Shown piece after piece: positions 1 through 12,300 of a stretch of DNA of 64,000 nucleotides. Under the pieces are notes generated by a model. That model had not been told where the DNA came from. It saw only the letters and a program-made list of their open reading frames with translations, and searched no databases. Origin of the DNA: Gordionus sp. m RMFG-2023. Taxonomy: Eukaryota > Nematomorpha > Gordioida > Chordodea > Parachordodidae. Positions within the stretch are counted from its first letter, which is position 1, and each line of letters starts with the position of its first letter. The translations under genes and the position numbers were made by a program. The stretch covers positions 20,896,846 through 20,960,845 of the forward strand of contig NC_088779.1 in the NCBI RefSeq assembly GCF_954871325.1, written 5' to 3'.

Positions 1-1322
1 GTTACAATTCAGGCTATATTGAGGTATTAAACCAAAACCTTATCCCAGAGAATTTCAAAACACAAAATGTTGTGTATTTTTGAAGTGAATTTTAAAAGTA
101 AACTGGAATTTTTTGGAAAAGAATTCCCTTCACGCGTTCGCACTAATTGTGAATTCCGGGTAAGACTACTGCCAAATATTGGAAGAAAGAAAAGAAAATT
201 TGAAAATTTAATTTAAAGAAATACTCTTTTTTTATCAAAATATATAAAGCCTGTCCAAAACCTTTTTTTTAAAAAATCTTTTCCTTGTAATTTAAAAAAA
301 ATATCCTTAATAGTTTACTAAAAAAAATTAAAATTGTAAAAGTTATTCTGTCAAAAAAATTTTCTCAAGTTATGGAATTTGGAAATAGTCTAATATACAA
401 AGTAAGGTTTAGATTTGAGCTCCATAGAATTTGATTTCCAAACTTTAAGCAAATTTTTTAGTTGATTTACCAAAAATTCTTATTAATTATTTATAATTTA
501 GAAAAATAATATTTTGATTTTGATAAGTGTCCGAATACGAGAAAAAATTTCTAGTTTTCCTTTTTTTTAGTTATAAAAAAAGAAATAGCTATTTAAAAAA
601 AATTCTTCCTTGCATATGTTTATATAATATATTTTTGAATTCGTTTAATTTTTTTTAGTTATCAAGGTTATACAGCTATTAAAACTATATTTAAAAACAT
701 GAATGTCTCATTTTAGTTATTTGTATTTTAACTACTAATATAAAACCGGAAAGTTCTCGGGAATTTCGGGCATATAGCCGGGAACTAAATTCAAAATTTC
801 CATTAATATTCCTGGAAATATCTAATTAATTCCTTATAAAAAGATTATACACATACCATATCACAATATTTTGATTTTACTAAAGGGATTTTTTTTTATA
901 TTAAATGATTTTATTTTATATCCTTATAAAGATTATAACTAATATTTTAAACCTGAACTACATCGCAAAGTTACACATATTTAGTTAGTAATTTTTTTTT
1001 TATAAGGTAAAGTTATATATTTTAACTTTTAGGTAACATTCTTTTCAAGAATATAATCTCCTTTGATCAGTTAAAAATTTATGTTGAGATTATGAGGATT
1101 TTATTAATACTTTTATACAAGCTGAGTTAATTTACAATATTACAATAATTTAATTTATAACTAATATACTTTTCTAGAATCTCTCTTATTTGAATATTTA
1201 AAAATGATAAATCGAATATATCACAAGAACCAAATTATTTTTTAATCATTCCAACATCAACAAAAACTAATACGAATTTTCTTGGCGAAAGTGATCAGAG
1301 TAAGTGAAAAACGGAAAAAGTT
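1..1322. other. AT-rich non-coding DNA
   Basis: No supported gene or repeat was seen. The stretch is dominated by A/T runs, with only short GC-richer islands near 130-170 and 745-790. Confidence 0.5.
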
Positions 1323-1790
1323 TTGTGTTGTGAGATTAACCATTTTACGGCAAACATATTTTTTCCTCTTTTCAATGATTTTGAACCAAACAATGATAAA
1401 ATAATATCTGTCATGGATGCAGTTAATGCCCTAATTGAAAAATTAAACCTGATTTCGGAGTTCTCGCAAAATTTCGATCAAGGGATTTGGGAAAATGTTG
1501 AAGTATGATTGTTAAAAGACTTTTAACGATTCCTCCAATGAAATGTATCGGATGGAATTTGGTCTTATTTTGGAAGAACCCATTCCAAAATTCGCAATGA
1601 AATTGGCAATAAACGCGTAGATCCATGAAATGTAATTTATATTTATAGCATAGAGTTATTACCACTGAATTGGAAAATGGAAATATATCATCAGCAAATT
1701 GTGATATTATTATAGAAGAAGGGCATGAGTTGAACTTCTCATTCTCCAATTCATTAATATTTAGTATATCTAATTCATTATTTTAGGCTA
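1323..1790 (+). pseudogene. Unrecognised protein-like frames, probably a decayed or multi-exon gene piece
   Basis: Three adjoining open stretches read like protein. Frame one (1323-1505) contains MDAVNALIEKLNLISEFSQ. Frame two starts at about 1522 with TFNDSSNEMYRMEFGLILEE and ends at TAG 1618. Frame three starts after an acceptor-like TTTATAG near 1649 and contains RVITTELENGNISSANCDII. Frames one and two join in phase if the 16 bp from GTATGA to AAAAG are left out, which is far too short for a normal animal intron, so an insertion in a dead gene is more likely. The third part does not join in phase through the only available donor. I do not recognise the family. It could be a host gene fragment or an old transposon gene. 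Confidence 0.25.
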
Positions 1791-2597
1791 AAAATATTTG
1801 TCAAAATATTTTGATTTTCAGCCAATTATCACATTTTTACAAAGCTCCTCAAAATGCTCCAAAATTCCACATTTCCCGAAGTATCCGAAAATTTACAATA
1901 GTAATTTTAAACTTTCCTTCCTCCTAAATTTATGGTTTTTTTCTTGAAAATATTGATATATTTTCCCGGTCTTCATTGTAGCATTCCAATAATTAAGGAA
2001 ATCATGTCAATTTGACTTGTTTATATTCATTATGAATATCTCTATTAAATACTTATCAAATTTTTATAGAGAAACACTTTAAAATGGATTTATAGCTTTG
2101 TATAGCATTCTAATTTAAAAATGTCTACTACCCTACTACATTGATAGACTACTCTTATATTTTTTTTAGCTTAGTTAAATTTTAAAAATAATTATGAACA
2201 CTCAATTTTTCTTTTCAAGAACTCTATTGTTATAAGATAACAATATATAATGAACAAAATATAAATCATGGATATTCAATAATGTATGAATTAAAATTCG
2301 CAAATCTTTCCAAAATAAGTGTCATACCCTTTACTTATTTGAATGAAATAAAATTTAAAAAGGCAAGGTGTCGGATTTTTAAATATTTATGTTTTTTTTC
2401 TAATAAAAATTAAATTTTTATATAAATTTTAATATCATAATTTATATAGTCTTTAATTTTTTAAAAGAGATTAATAATAAACATTTTATTTGCTAAATTT
2501 TAAAAATATTAGATATATAATTATTATGAGATTTCCATTATGTAATCAAAGATTTTATTAGGTAACTCCATTTAAAAACTCATAGAAGGATTAAGAT
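1791..2597. other. AT-rich non-coding DNA
   Basis: No gene, RNA or repeat could be supported here. Confidence 0.5.
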
Positions 2598-2814
2598 TAG
2601 TGTTGTTAAAAGGCTCGATTTGAGTAGATTTTTTAAAAATGACGAATTCAATATTTTATTCAGGAAAATGTTACACAAACTTGAAGATTTTGGTCATAGA
2701 TGGCACAAAGGTTTGCACAGCTATTAGCAAAATCTCGAGATTTAGTCAATATTTTCCTGGCTAAAATAATGTAGCTTTAAAAATCGTTTCAAGTCGAGCC
2801 TCTTAACAACACAT
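2598..2814. mobile_element. Short hAT-like non-autonomous element (family TGTTGTTAAA-cGGCTCGATT)
   Basis: The left end reads TAGTGTTGTTAAAAGGCTCG and the right end CGAGCCTCTTAACAACA, an imperfect terminal inverted repeat. The interior holds ATTTTCCTGGCTAAAATAAT and a segment close to GCCATCTATGAGCAAAATCT. The same interior blocks recur at about 10460-10636, 30153-30346 and 56209-56428, so this is one copy of a dispersed family. It has no coding capacity. No clear target duplication was seen for this copy. Confidence 0.7.
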
Positions 2815-5125
2815 CAGAATTTTAAATTATATCATTTGAGTCATTTAAATTTATTTAAGAAAATTTTAAAAATGCACCTCATCCAATTCAATATTAAAAA
2901 ATTGCAAGATAAATTTTTATTTTAAATATTAAATATACAATATCTAAAAAGTATATCTATAAAATATTAAAGAATGAACCAATATTCAAAAAGAAAACTA
3001 TTTAAATTTTTTTTAAAATTTAAATTAAGACGGCGGGGATTATTGACTCATGTATAGATATTATAGTTAGATCGTCAAATTTCTATAGACATTTTTGGTT
3101 GCAATTAGAAACCATCTTTTAGATCACTTGTGATTTAATGTAATCTTTGCCCTATTGTTTTGAATAATTTTGGTTTGAGGTCCAAATGAAACGCGGGGGA
3201 AAACTACTGGAAAGAACAATAGATTATTTTAGTGGCTATATTTATTGGTCTTACGTTTTCTACTTTCATGATAGTATTGACAGAAATCTGGCAAAAAAAT
3301 CTACATAAGAAAAATAGCAGGCGAGGAGTATACCTTATTTTAGGGGCGAGGATTATCTCATAGGCTCAGGCTTAATTGTCAGCTTTGATGTTACATAGTT
3401 CCAGCGTGGAAGGAATATTTACGGGTCTTGATTGCGAATGGATGACATAGTACCTAGGTAGTCTGCCTTTTGACAAGAGACAATGTAGAGGATGGTGGCC
3501 TAAGTTATCGATGTGGGTTTTATAGAGGGCGCATGACGTTGGTGTTACAATTTCGCAATCTAATCAAACACCTATCAATTCCAAGTTTTTTATTATTAAG
3601 TAGCCTTAAATTAGAACTAGGTATTGTTTCTAACCATTTAATCTAAGTGGAATGTGGCTAAAGCTGAAACTATTTGATCTGGCAAAAGAGTTGTATTGTT
3701 GTCATTCTGTATATTCTGGGTTGGGTTTAAGTGAAGTAATATCGATGGTTATTAACTATGAACAGCTTTCAAGTTAATATGACAGAATACTGTTTCAATA
3801 ATAAATTCCAGTCTCTTTGTCTATGTGAAGATCTGCTTGGAACGTTTCCACTCGAAGTTTAAAGCTGAAGTATGATGTGCTTTTAAACGCCGTATTTCAA
3901 ACGAAAATAAAGCATTTCAAATAGCATCGGGCAAATCAGTAAAATTACCATTTCTCTATAGAAACAAAAGAACTGGGTTTCTTCTTTCAATACTTTTTTT
4001 TATAATTTACATCTTACACTTTTAGTTCCAAACTAACATATGCGTTACGTTTTTTATTATTAAAAGGGTATGGTAAATCACAAACTCTCAAATAGTGCCC
4101 ACCATAATATAGTACTAACTCCCTTAACTATCCAATCAAGGCTTGTATCGAATATATATACTAACCCTACATCTCTGGTAATAATCAAAATGATTCTCGA
4201 AAATATCTTCTTAGGACTATATAGCAAATAAGTTTCAGGCAAAACTTGGGAATATTATACGCACTTTAAAATATATGTATATTAACCCAACCCGATATTC
4301 ATGCGGTCATATCTTTATCTCTGAGTTAAAACACTATTTTATTTGTGAAATATATTAAAACCCTTATAGATTTGGTGTTACACATATACCTTTCTTGATA
4401 TTGTTAAAGAACTAATAAACAAAACAACTAAGGGTGTGTCCAAGGTCAAATTTTTATTTAAAAAAGATTAATTTAGTATTGAAATTTACCAAATCGAGTT
4501 TGGACACAAAATGTATAAATGTGAGATTCATTTATTTGAAAAATAATCTGACTTTGGATGTATACCCTAAATCTCATATTGGATATTAATAATACAATCG
4601 TTTTTAATTAATATAAATTCGAATATAAATAATTAATTAAAATAATTATTTAATTTATGGGGGAGTTAAATTTTTATATCGCCTTAATACAAAAACAAGT
4701 GTAGCATCTCTCATATAGTAGAAAATTAATATTTAATTAGTTTAATTTTTTAGGAAAAGAATCCCTAAAAACTCTATTTTGGTAGCGCGCTTTATTATTT
4801 ACTCATGATCATGAATTAAATGATAACAAAGATATATATTATTAATTACCTTTTGTAAACGATATGATAAATTATATTGCATTATATTATTGAATATTTA
4901 ATGATTTATACACTAAATGCATTTTAAATTATTTTTAATAAACAAAATATATAATTTTAATAATATAAAAAAACTCTCATTTAATAAAATAACTTTATGC
5001 ATAACGCTTCTTACCATAATTTTGTTAAATATGGAGGGCCAGAGAAATTTTGCAGTTGGCAACTACCTTTTTTTTAAAAAAAATTGAAAGTAAAAAAAGA
5101 GAAAATTATATTTGAATCCTTTTAG
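2815..5125. other. Non-coding DNA with a GC-richer patch
   Basis: About 3040-3900 is visibly less AT-rich than its surroundings but has no open frame of note and many stops in every frame. It may be a decayed element or gene that I cannot identify. The remainder is AT-rich and featureless. Confidence 0.4.
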
Positions 5126-5212
5126 GAGGCTTTCGATGAAGCTGTTTTATTTGGATTTGTGTGTGGCTATTGCAGGCCTTTGCTTCAAATAGTCTCTTTC
5201 ATTGGGGCTAAG
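5126..5212 (+). CDS. Possible isolated internal exon, 29 codons, unrecognised
   Basis: An 87-bp open stretch is bounded by CCTTTTAG on the left and AAG|GTATGG on the right, both good splice signals, and its length is a multiple of three. The frame reads EAFDEAVLFGFVCGYCRPLL and continues for nine more residues, hydrophobic with two cysteines, as a membrane segment might be. No partner exon could be linked, so a chance open stretch is quite possible. Confidence 0.2.
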
Positions 5213-7550
5213 GTATGGAGATATTAGTATAATAATATGATCGTTATATATCACAATATTTGGTGATTTTTACAAATGATAATATTAATTATTAATCAAT
5301 TTAAACATAAATGGAAACTTGCAGTTTTACTATATTGGAATGTTAATGTTCACTAAATTAGGAATTTATTTCCAAAAAATTAATAACTAAATAAAAAAGA
5401 ATTTAATTTTTTAAAAAAATGGAAATAACCCCAAACTTAGGATTCATCCTTTGTAGGACTTACCTCACCCCTAAAATTTTTTATAAAACTAAATTTGTAA
5501 AAAGACAGAGAATAATACAGTCCTCGTTATATTTAACCTACAAGGGGGCACAAGTATTTATTTAAATATAGCGAAAGATTAACTCTATACGATTACACGA
5601 AGATTTAGTAAACATAAGTAACTACTAACTATATCGATTATAGATAACTTTTATATTATAGCCAATATTTCCTTTGATTAAATTTAATTTAAGCAAATTT
5701 TTATTTATTAAATTATCACAGAATATATAATTGATGTTCATTTTATTCGAACAATCGTGACAAATATCGCATTTTGAGTTTTAAAAATAAAAATAGATGA
5801 AAAATATCTTTTTTAAAATAAATTACCATAACTAATAACTATGAGATAGGCAGGGTAAACAAAATTTATTTAACATTTGTAAAAAGTAACTATAAAAGGT
5901 TAACTAATAACCTAATCATTTAATATTATTATCCGATAGACTTCTGGGCTAACTTTTTCTTTAAATCCTTATTTATTATTTTTTAAAAAAAATAATATGA
6001 TAATAAATCATGATTTATATTCAAAATCCAAATAACCATTTAAGGGGGATAAAAATTGATAGTAATTATTTTAAAATTATTTATCACTTAGAACTGAATC
6101 CAAAAATAATAATTTGGTATTTACTAGAATGCATTATTTACAGTATTAATTTAGATAGATTATATATAATTTGTCCATTATTTAATAATTAGTAAATCTA
6201 ATTATGAATTGTAAGAATCATAAATTATTCACTATTTTTATATGCGACGAAAATGTATTAAATATTTATATCTTAATCAATCAGTGTAATAATAATTGTA
6301 TAAAATTCGCTATATATTAAAATATAAATATAAAACAGCCTTATACTAAATTCATCAATTTGTTTTATACAATAAAATTTCAGCAAATTGGGCAAAAAAA
6401 TTATCTATTCTATATGTAAATCGTTTAAAGTAAGTTTTGTAAATAGAATTCTGGTAATTGTGAAATCATTTATCCTGTCTACTCAATTAAAATGAATTTA
6501 TTTCTTATTCAATGATCTATAAAATATCCTTCCGTGGGATTAGGAATTAATGCATAATATGTTTTGCACTTGCATGCAAAAAGGTCAAAATCACTTTTTA
6601 TAGGTTTGATACGAGATATTTGACCGATCAAATACGATTAGGTCAATTAACCAATATTTGACCAGTCAAATATGATCAAATTCAATTATAGGTTTCTATG
6701 CAACAATTCACTCTATTAAGAGTATATAATAACTAATATATAAAATATATTCAAAAATAAATCCACATATTATTAAATTTGGTAATATTTTGATTCATTC
6801 TTGAAATATTGTTTCTTTTTCACTTTCTGTAGCAGAATTGTTTTCCTGTTCGATTGAATAACCATTTTCTTTTACATTTTTAAATAAACGCCAACTAATC
6901 CCTTTAGTCAAAGTTTTTAATCAATTTCGGGTTTTTTAATATGAATATTACCTCTGAAGGACTAATTTCCTTCTGAAGAATAAGTTGAACTTGGAAGGGT
7001 CAATGAAATATTTATTTCCTTTAAAAGAAAAAATGGGTAAAGACCTTTTCACAAGCTCGAGCCGAAATGAGATTAATAGTTATTTATTTACCGCATTCCA
7101 TATAGATCAAAAATGCCGGTTTTACAATGAAAATTTGTTATATCACCTAAGGTGGCTTGTTTATAACCACCTTGCAGAATTCCTAGTTCTTTGATCATAT
7201 CACAAGCCTCGTGGAATTATTATTTGTAAAATTTTGTCTATGATATTGGGGATTTTTACATTATTTTTTCTTATTTCAAACATATTTATAATTTTTTTTC
7301 TTCTGATGGAGGAACTATTGTGTCTTGACATGATTGAAAAATATGTTGGTTAAAGATAACATCTCATTTTTTACTTGGGACAAAGTGTATTTGTCTCTTT
7401 GAATCAACAATGTAGTGTTTAAGTATTTAAAAACTTTAAGTTTTTCATCCAAATTTGTTCTTCATCTTAAGATATGATCACTATTTCTCTCTTGGGCATA
7501 CATCACAAACAGTTTCTTCAACAACGGACGTTTTTCAATCTCTTTTTTAC
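5213..7550. other. AT-rich DNA, no supported gene
   Basis: Short open frames at 6010-6192 and 6985-7194 have no recognisable domain and no splice context that supports them. A cluster of TTTGACCNNTCAAAT-like palindromic words lies at about 6620-6680. Nothing else was identified. Confidence 0.4.
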
Positions 7551-7867
7551 AAATTTGTATTTGTTGCATACATTATTGGAGAAGCCCGTCTCGTTAAACT
7601 AATTATACTTAAAGTAGATGATATGGCATGTTGATTTCTGTAGTGGGAAAAAACTGTACTTGATATATGTTTATTTTTAAAAAATTTAACTAATTTTTTA
7701 CCAAAATGAAATTTGTATTTGTTGCATACATTATTGGAGAAGCCCGTCTCGTTAAACTAATTATACTTAAAGTAGATAATATGGCATGTTGATATCTGTA
7801 GTGGGAAAAAACTGTACTTGATATATGTTTATTTTTAAAAAATTTAATTACTTTTTTGCCAAAATGA
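7551..7867. repeat. 158-bp direct tandem duplication
   Basis: Two adjacent copies (7551-7708 and 7709-7867) begin AAATTTGTATTTGTTGCATA and end near GCCAAAATGA. They differ at only a handful of positions, so the duplication is fairly recent compared with the decayed sequence around it. Neither copy carries a convincing coding frame. Confidence 0.9.
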
Positions 7868-8687
7868 TATAAAATTATCAAAAAGTAGCTAATTTTAGAA
7901 GTAAAGAAATATTATTATAACCCTTAAATACAAATCTAATCCCCGAAAAAAGTTGCACTAATTGCGTAAGAGATTTAAAAAAATAATAATTATGACCTAA
8001 GAGACGTCCAAAAATTTAAAACTAATCCCTCTTATTATGTTTAAATTATTTGACATAAAAATAATTATTTCAATTCAGATAATCTGTTGGTGTTGTGTTG
8101 TTATTACTAGGAATTAAAGTGTTAAACATATCATATAAAGTGCTAGGCATAGGCATACAGATAATTATGTAAATAAAGAAATGTTTTAATATTTAAAGGA
8201 TGTTTTTTGATATTTTGCAAATTTTGTTAAAAATTATAAAATTATACTAAAAAAACTAATAATATAGCATAATAATATTCAGTAACTGCTTTTAAATTAT
8301 TAATATGAATATTTATATGTCTTAGTATACTATGAAAACAAAAAAACCAAACGTTGTAATAATAGTAGAAAAGAAATTAGCGTTTATTTTTAAAATTTAT
8401 TAGGTTTTTTATAAAAAAAAATTAAATAATTTATTGTCATTTTTTTCTCATTAATTTGTAATTTTGATAATTTTTATAATATATATTTATAATATTGTAT
8501 GTAAAGCATAAATTATATATATATTTTTATTATATAAAAAGAGTAGAAATTATAAACAATAAATCATAATTTACGTAACTTCTATTTTCAATTATCTAAA
8601 ATTTATAATTTAATTATTAGATTTTTAAGAATTATATTTTAAATATATCTCCAAAATATTATTCTTAAAAATTAAAAAATCATATTA
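7868..8687. other. AT-rich non-coding DNA
   Basis: Long A/T runs and no supported gene or repeat. Confidence 0.5.
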
Positions 8688-8759
8688 ATGTTCGTTTGGG
8701 TACTTATTGTTTTTCTAATTGGAATGCATTCCACAGAGTCGGAGAATGAAAATAAGTTT
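8688..8759 (+). CDS. Possible signal-peptide exon of a small secreted protein
   Basis: An ATG at 8688 opens MFVWVLIVFLIGMHSTESEN followed by ENKF, a short hydrophobic leader and then an acidic stretch, directly followed by a donor-like GTAAAAAT at 8760. This is the look of a first coding exon of a secreted peptide. A hAT-like element is inserted at 8798, just downstream. No second exon could be linked, so it may be a chance frame. It lies 0.7 kb upstream of the peptide gene starting at 9368. Confidence 0.2.
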
Positions 8760-8797
8760 GTAAAAATATTTACGATATATATAATATATATATATAT

Positions 8798-8990
8798 CAG
8801 AGACCTGAGGGGCGGGCCGTATTTTATTTATTTTAAATATGCCCCTAAAAAAACATTTTTTAGCCTGGCAGTATATTTTAAAGCCACATATTTTAAATCG
8901 TCATTATTATAGCTATAAAAATTAAAAATAAATAAAATATATTATCAAATCCGGAACGGGCCGTGCAAATGGTATTTCTGCGGGTCTCCG
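8798..8990. mobile_element. Short hAT-like element, CAGAGACCTG family, decayed copy
   Basis: The ends read CAGAGACCTG and CGGGTCTCCG as an imperfect inverted repeat, with GC-rich GGGCGGGCCGT and ACGGGCCGTGC just inside. The flanks are ATATATAT on both sides, compatible with an 8-bp target duplication but inside AT-simple sequence. It is a short relative of the element at 55934-56925. Confidence 0.65.
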
Positions 8991-9367
8991 ATATATATAC
9001 TATGAGGCCTTTATAAACTTTAGAAGCTGTAATAGATTTATTACTATATTTACTATTATTTTCTCTTAGTTTTATCATATATAATAATACTCATTTACTC
9101 ATACAAATAATAAGATAAGTTTTAAAAAAACATAAAGTATAAGTTAAATTTGTTTTCCTTATCCCCCTCCTCGCCCCCATTCCTATATTTGAATAGATAA
9201 ATGCATTGATGATACCAATAACAGTGCATGAAAAATATGAGCATATGTTGCATCTGCATGTGAATGGATACAAATATAGAAAAAATATTAGAATATTATT
9301 TAAAATCAAAAATTCAAAATATATTAAATATTTTTTTAAAAAAAATAACCACATCAACAAATTTTAG

Positions 9368-12300
9368 ATGAACTTAATCATTAAATTTATAATATGTTGG
9401 GCAATTTTACCAACTTTTATCATATGTGAAGGATTTACTTGGAGACCTAATACGAGGTTTATTAGAGTTTTTCTAGCCTTTGTTTTTTTTGCATTGGTAA
9501 AATATATAATTTAAATCTTTTAAGCTATTATAGTTGAGTTTTCTAAATTATAGAAAAAGTAAATATTAATGACATTTGTAAATTTTTTGATTACAAAGTA
9601 ACTATAATAGACAAATTTATGATTTATAAATATTTTTAATTTTTACATATAATTTAGTCGTGTTTAAATTTTTCAAATTTATTATTAAATACCCCCTCTC
9701 TCATCCACTTCCCTCTATAGGATATTTAAATATCCCGCTAAAGAGATATAGTTTAAAATGATATAAACTTTCTAAAGGGGAGCATCTCCCTAGCTATACC
9801 TATCACTCAAAAATAGACTGCAATTTCTTTATTTTGAAAATTATAATCCGATATATATAATTCTTTCAGAACTGATTTTAGGGATCGATCTTAAAAATTA
9901 TCGGTAGCATTTTTTAATTTATTTATTCATGAAATATATCAATTTAATAGTAAGGCAAATATTCTTTAATTAATACCCAACACATTCTATTATTTAATTA
10001 TCTATCCTATCTGAGTTCATTTTGCCCCCCCCCCACCCCTTTTAGTTTTCATCGTTTTTTGAAATCTCATCTTCATGGATATTGAAATATAAAACTTTGA
10101 ATTGTGTATTTTCAGCAACAGTAAATTTGGAAAATATATTTTTATGAAAGAAAAAAGTTGCTAATATAGTTTATAGGCCAAATTTATTTTAAAATATAGT
10201 TCCACTATAGGATTCAATATTTTCAAATTTAAAGTTATTTAAAATACTATTGCGTTATCATGTTAAACTAAAACTATATTAAACTAGAGTTGAAAATTAT
10301 TAAACAAACTATGCTAGATTAAAAGGCGGAATGTAATACTTATAGGAATATTTAGTTTGCTATATATAGTGACCTTTAAAATATGGCTAGGTTGTTGATA
10401 ATACAAAGGAGAAAGAAATTTGGCTAACAATATTATAAGTATAGATGAAAAATGTCAAAAGAGTGAGTCGAATATAAACTGCTCATTTTGACTAGGCTTC
10501 GAGATTTCTTTTATAGATGTCCAAACATTTTTGCCATCTATGAGAAAAATCTGGCTTACATAATATTTTTCCGGATAGAATATTATTTAACCGTTTTAAA
10601 AAATCGGTTCAAATAGATTAGTTTAACACAACACTATCGCGGTGAGCCTTATTCTGGAAAACAATTGCGAATATTCGGATAGTATAGAATTGTGTATTCG
10701 AGGAAGGCAACTCGGATGTGAGATAGGGATGGAAATTAAAATTCAACTTAGACAAAAGCTACATCTAATCATATAGTTTACTTTGAAATTGTAGAACAAG
10801 TATTTTACCCCATATTAAAAGTTTTATTGCATCTCTCGACGATTATGCAAAATTTAATAAAATTATGTATTTTCATATAGATTGCTGCCTTAAAGATATC
10901 GCTGAATGTTTTTTAAAAAATTTCAGGAAAATTATCTGATTTTATTAATACTTACAATTTCCTGTAATAAGCAAACATTTGGTGTGAAATTTAAAAAGAG
11001 AAAAATAAAATCAGTGGCATAGCTAGATATTTTTATTAGGTGGCTAAGTATATAAGCCTCGGGCAGCTCACCGGTTAGCGGGCCTTTTATACCCAATCTT
11101 CGAGTTTATCTAATAAATCATATATTATTCTTATCTTTTAAATGTTTAGCTATATCCTATTAATTCTTATTAAAATTATCCAACATTAGACCTTCAATAA
11201 TTTTTATTACTAATAAAGCATTTAAAATTATTATACCTTTTTTAAAATTATTTTATAAGATAAACATAATACCTAAATTTTGTAAATGTAATTTAAAAAA
11301 AGAGGTAAAGTTATTTTCTTTAGGTACTATGGAAATAATTGAATTATCTACTTAAGCAAATATATCCAGAGCATGTTTCCTTGCGTTCTATGGTCGGGCT
11401 CGGGATGTAGAACTCAAAAGCCAAAATCCAAGATAATTCAAAATATACACGATACCCCTCTCTTTCGTCACAATATTAAGTCAATTTTAATCCTGTTTAA
11501 TTGAATTATGACAAATAATTTTCTTAAAACCTTCAACTTATTATTATTATAAGCAACAAGTTCCCAGAATTATTCTTGGCTTTTTGTATAAATTTATATA
11601 TAAAAATAAATATCCTAGTCATATTCCGTCGTGATGGGCTCCCCATTGAATATAAGTTGTATGGTTGCAAATGTTCCGGGTAGGTGTAAGGTATTAGATA
11701 ACTATCCTTATTATCTTGGCGAATTTCAAGGGACTTAATATTTTTTAAAAATTTCTGAATTTTCTGGGCTGTGCTTTGAGGTGTCTAAGTTATTTCATAT
11801 TTTGCAAGGGTAGATAAAGGCCGGACAAACCCCCTTATGTAGATGGTCACATTTTGAACACTATTTTTTCATAATTTTTCATTTAAGTTATTGTCATATT
11901 TCAAAGTATCTCCTTACTTCAAATTTTTAATATTATCAATTATATAAAATTACCTTCTTATTTATTAAAATTTCAAAATTTTGAGTGGGCTCTTCAAATT
12001 TTTTAGGGGGGTTCGAGCCCCTGTGCCTCCAAAGTAATACAATACTATTTAGTTATATATTTATCATAAAAAATTAAGGTTTTTGTATAATTTAAAATGC
12101 ATATTAAATATTTACATTTTTTAAGTTATATAGTATTTATTTTAAAAAAATATATAAGGAAAAGTAGAAAAAACATGATTTTAAAGATAAACTCGGCCAA
12201 AAGCCTTGCAAAAGGGCTGAAGGCCCGTTAATGGAAGTGATAATCGGCTTAGCCGAGTCGGCTCGAACAGAGCTGACCCAAATTTTGGGTCGTTTTTTCG

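Noticed and set aside
1423-1749. 108-codon open frame on the minus strand
   Set aside because: It is antisense to the more protein-like + strand frames and shows no domain or splice context.
3040-3900. GC-richer patch as a possible retroelement or gene
   Set aside because: No open frame or motif could be read on either strand; kept only as an unexplained patch.
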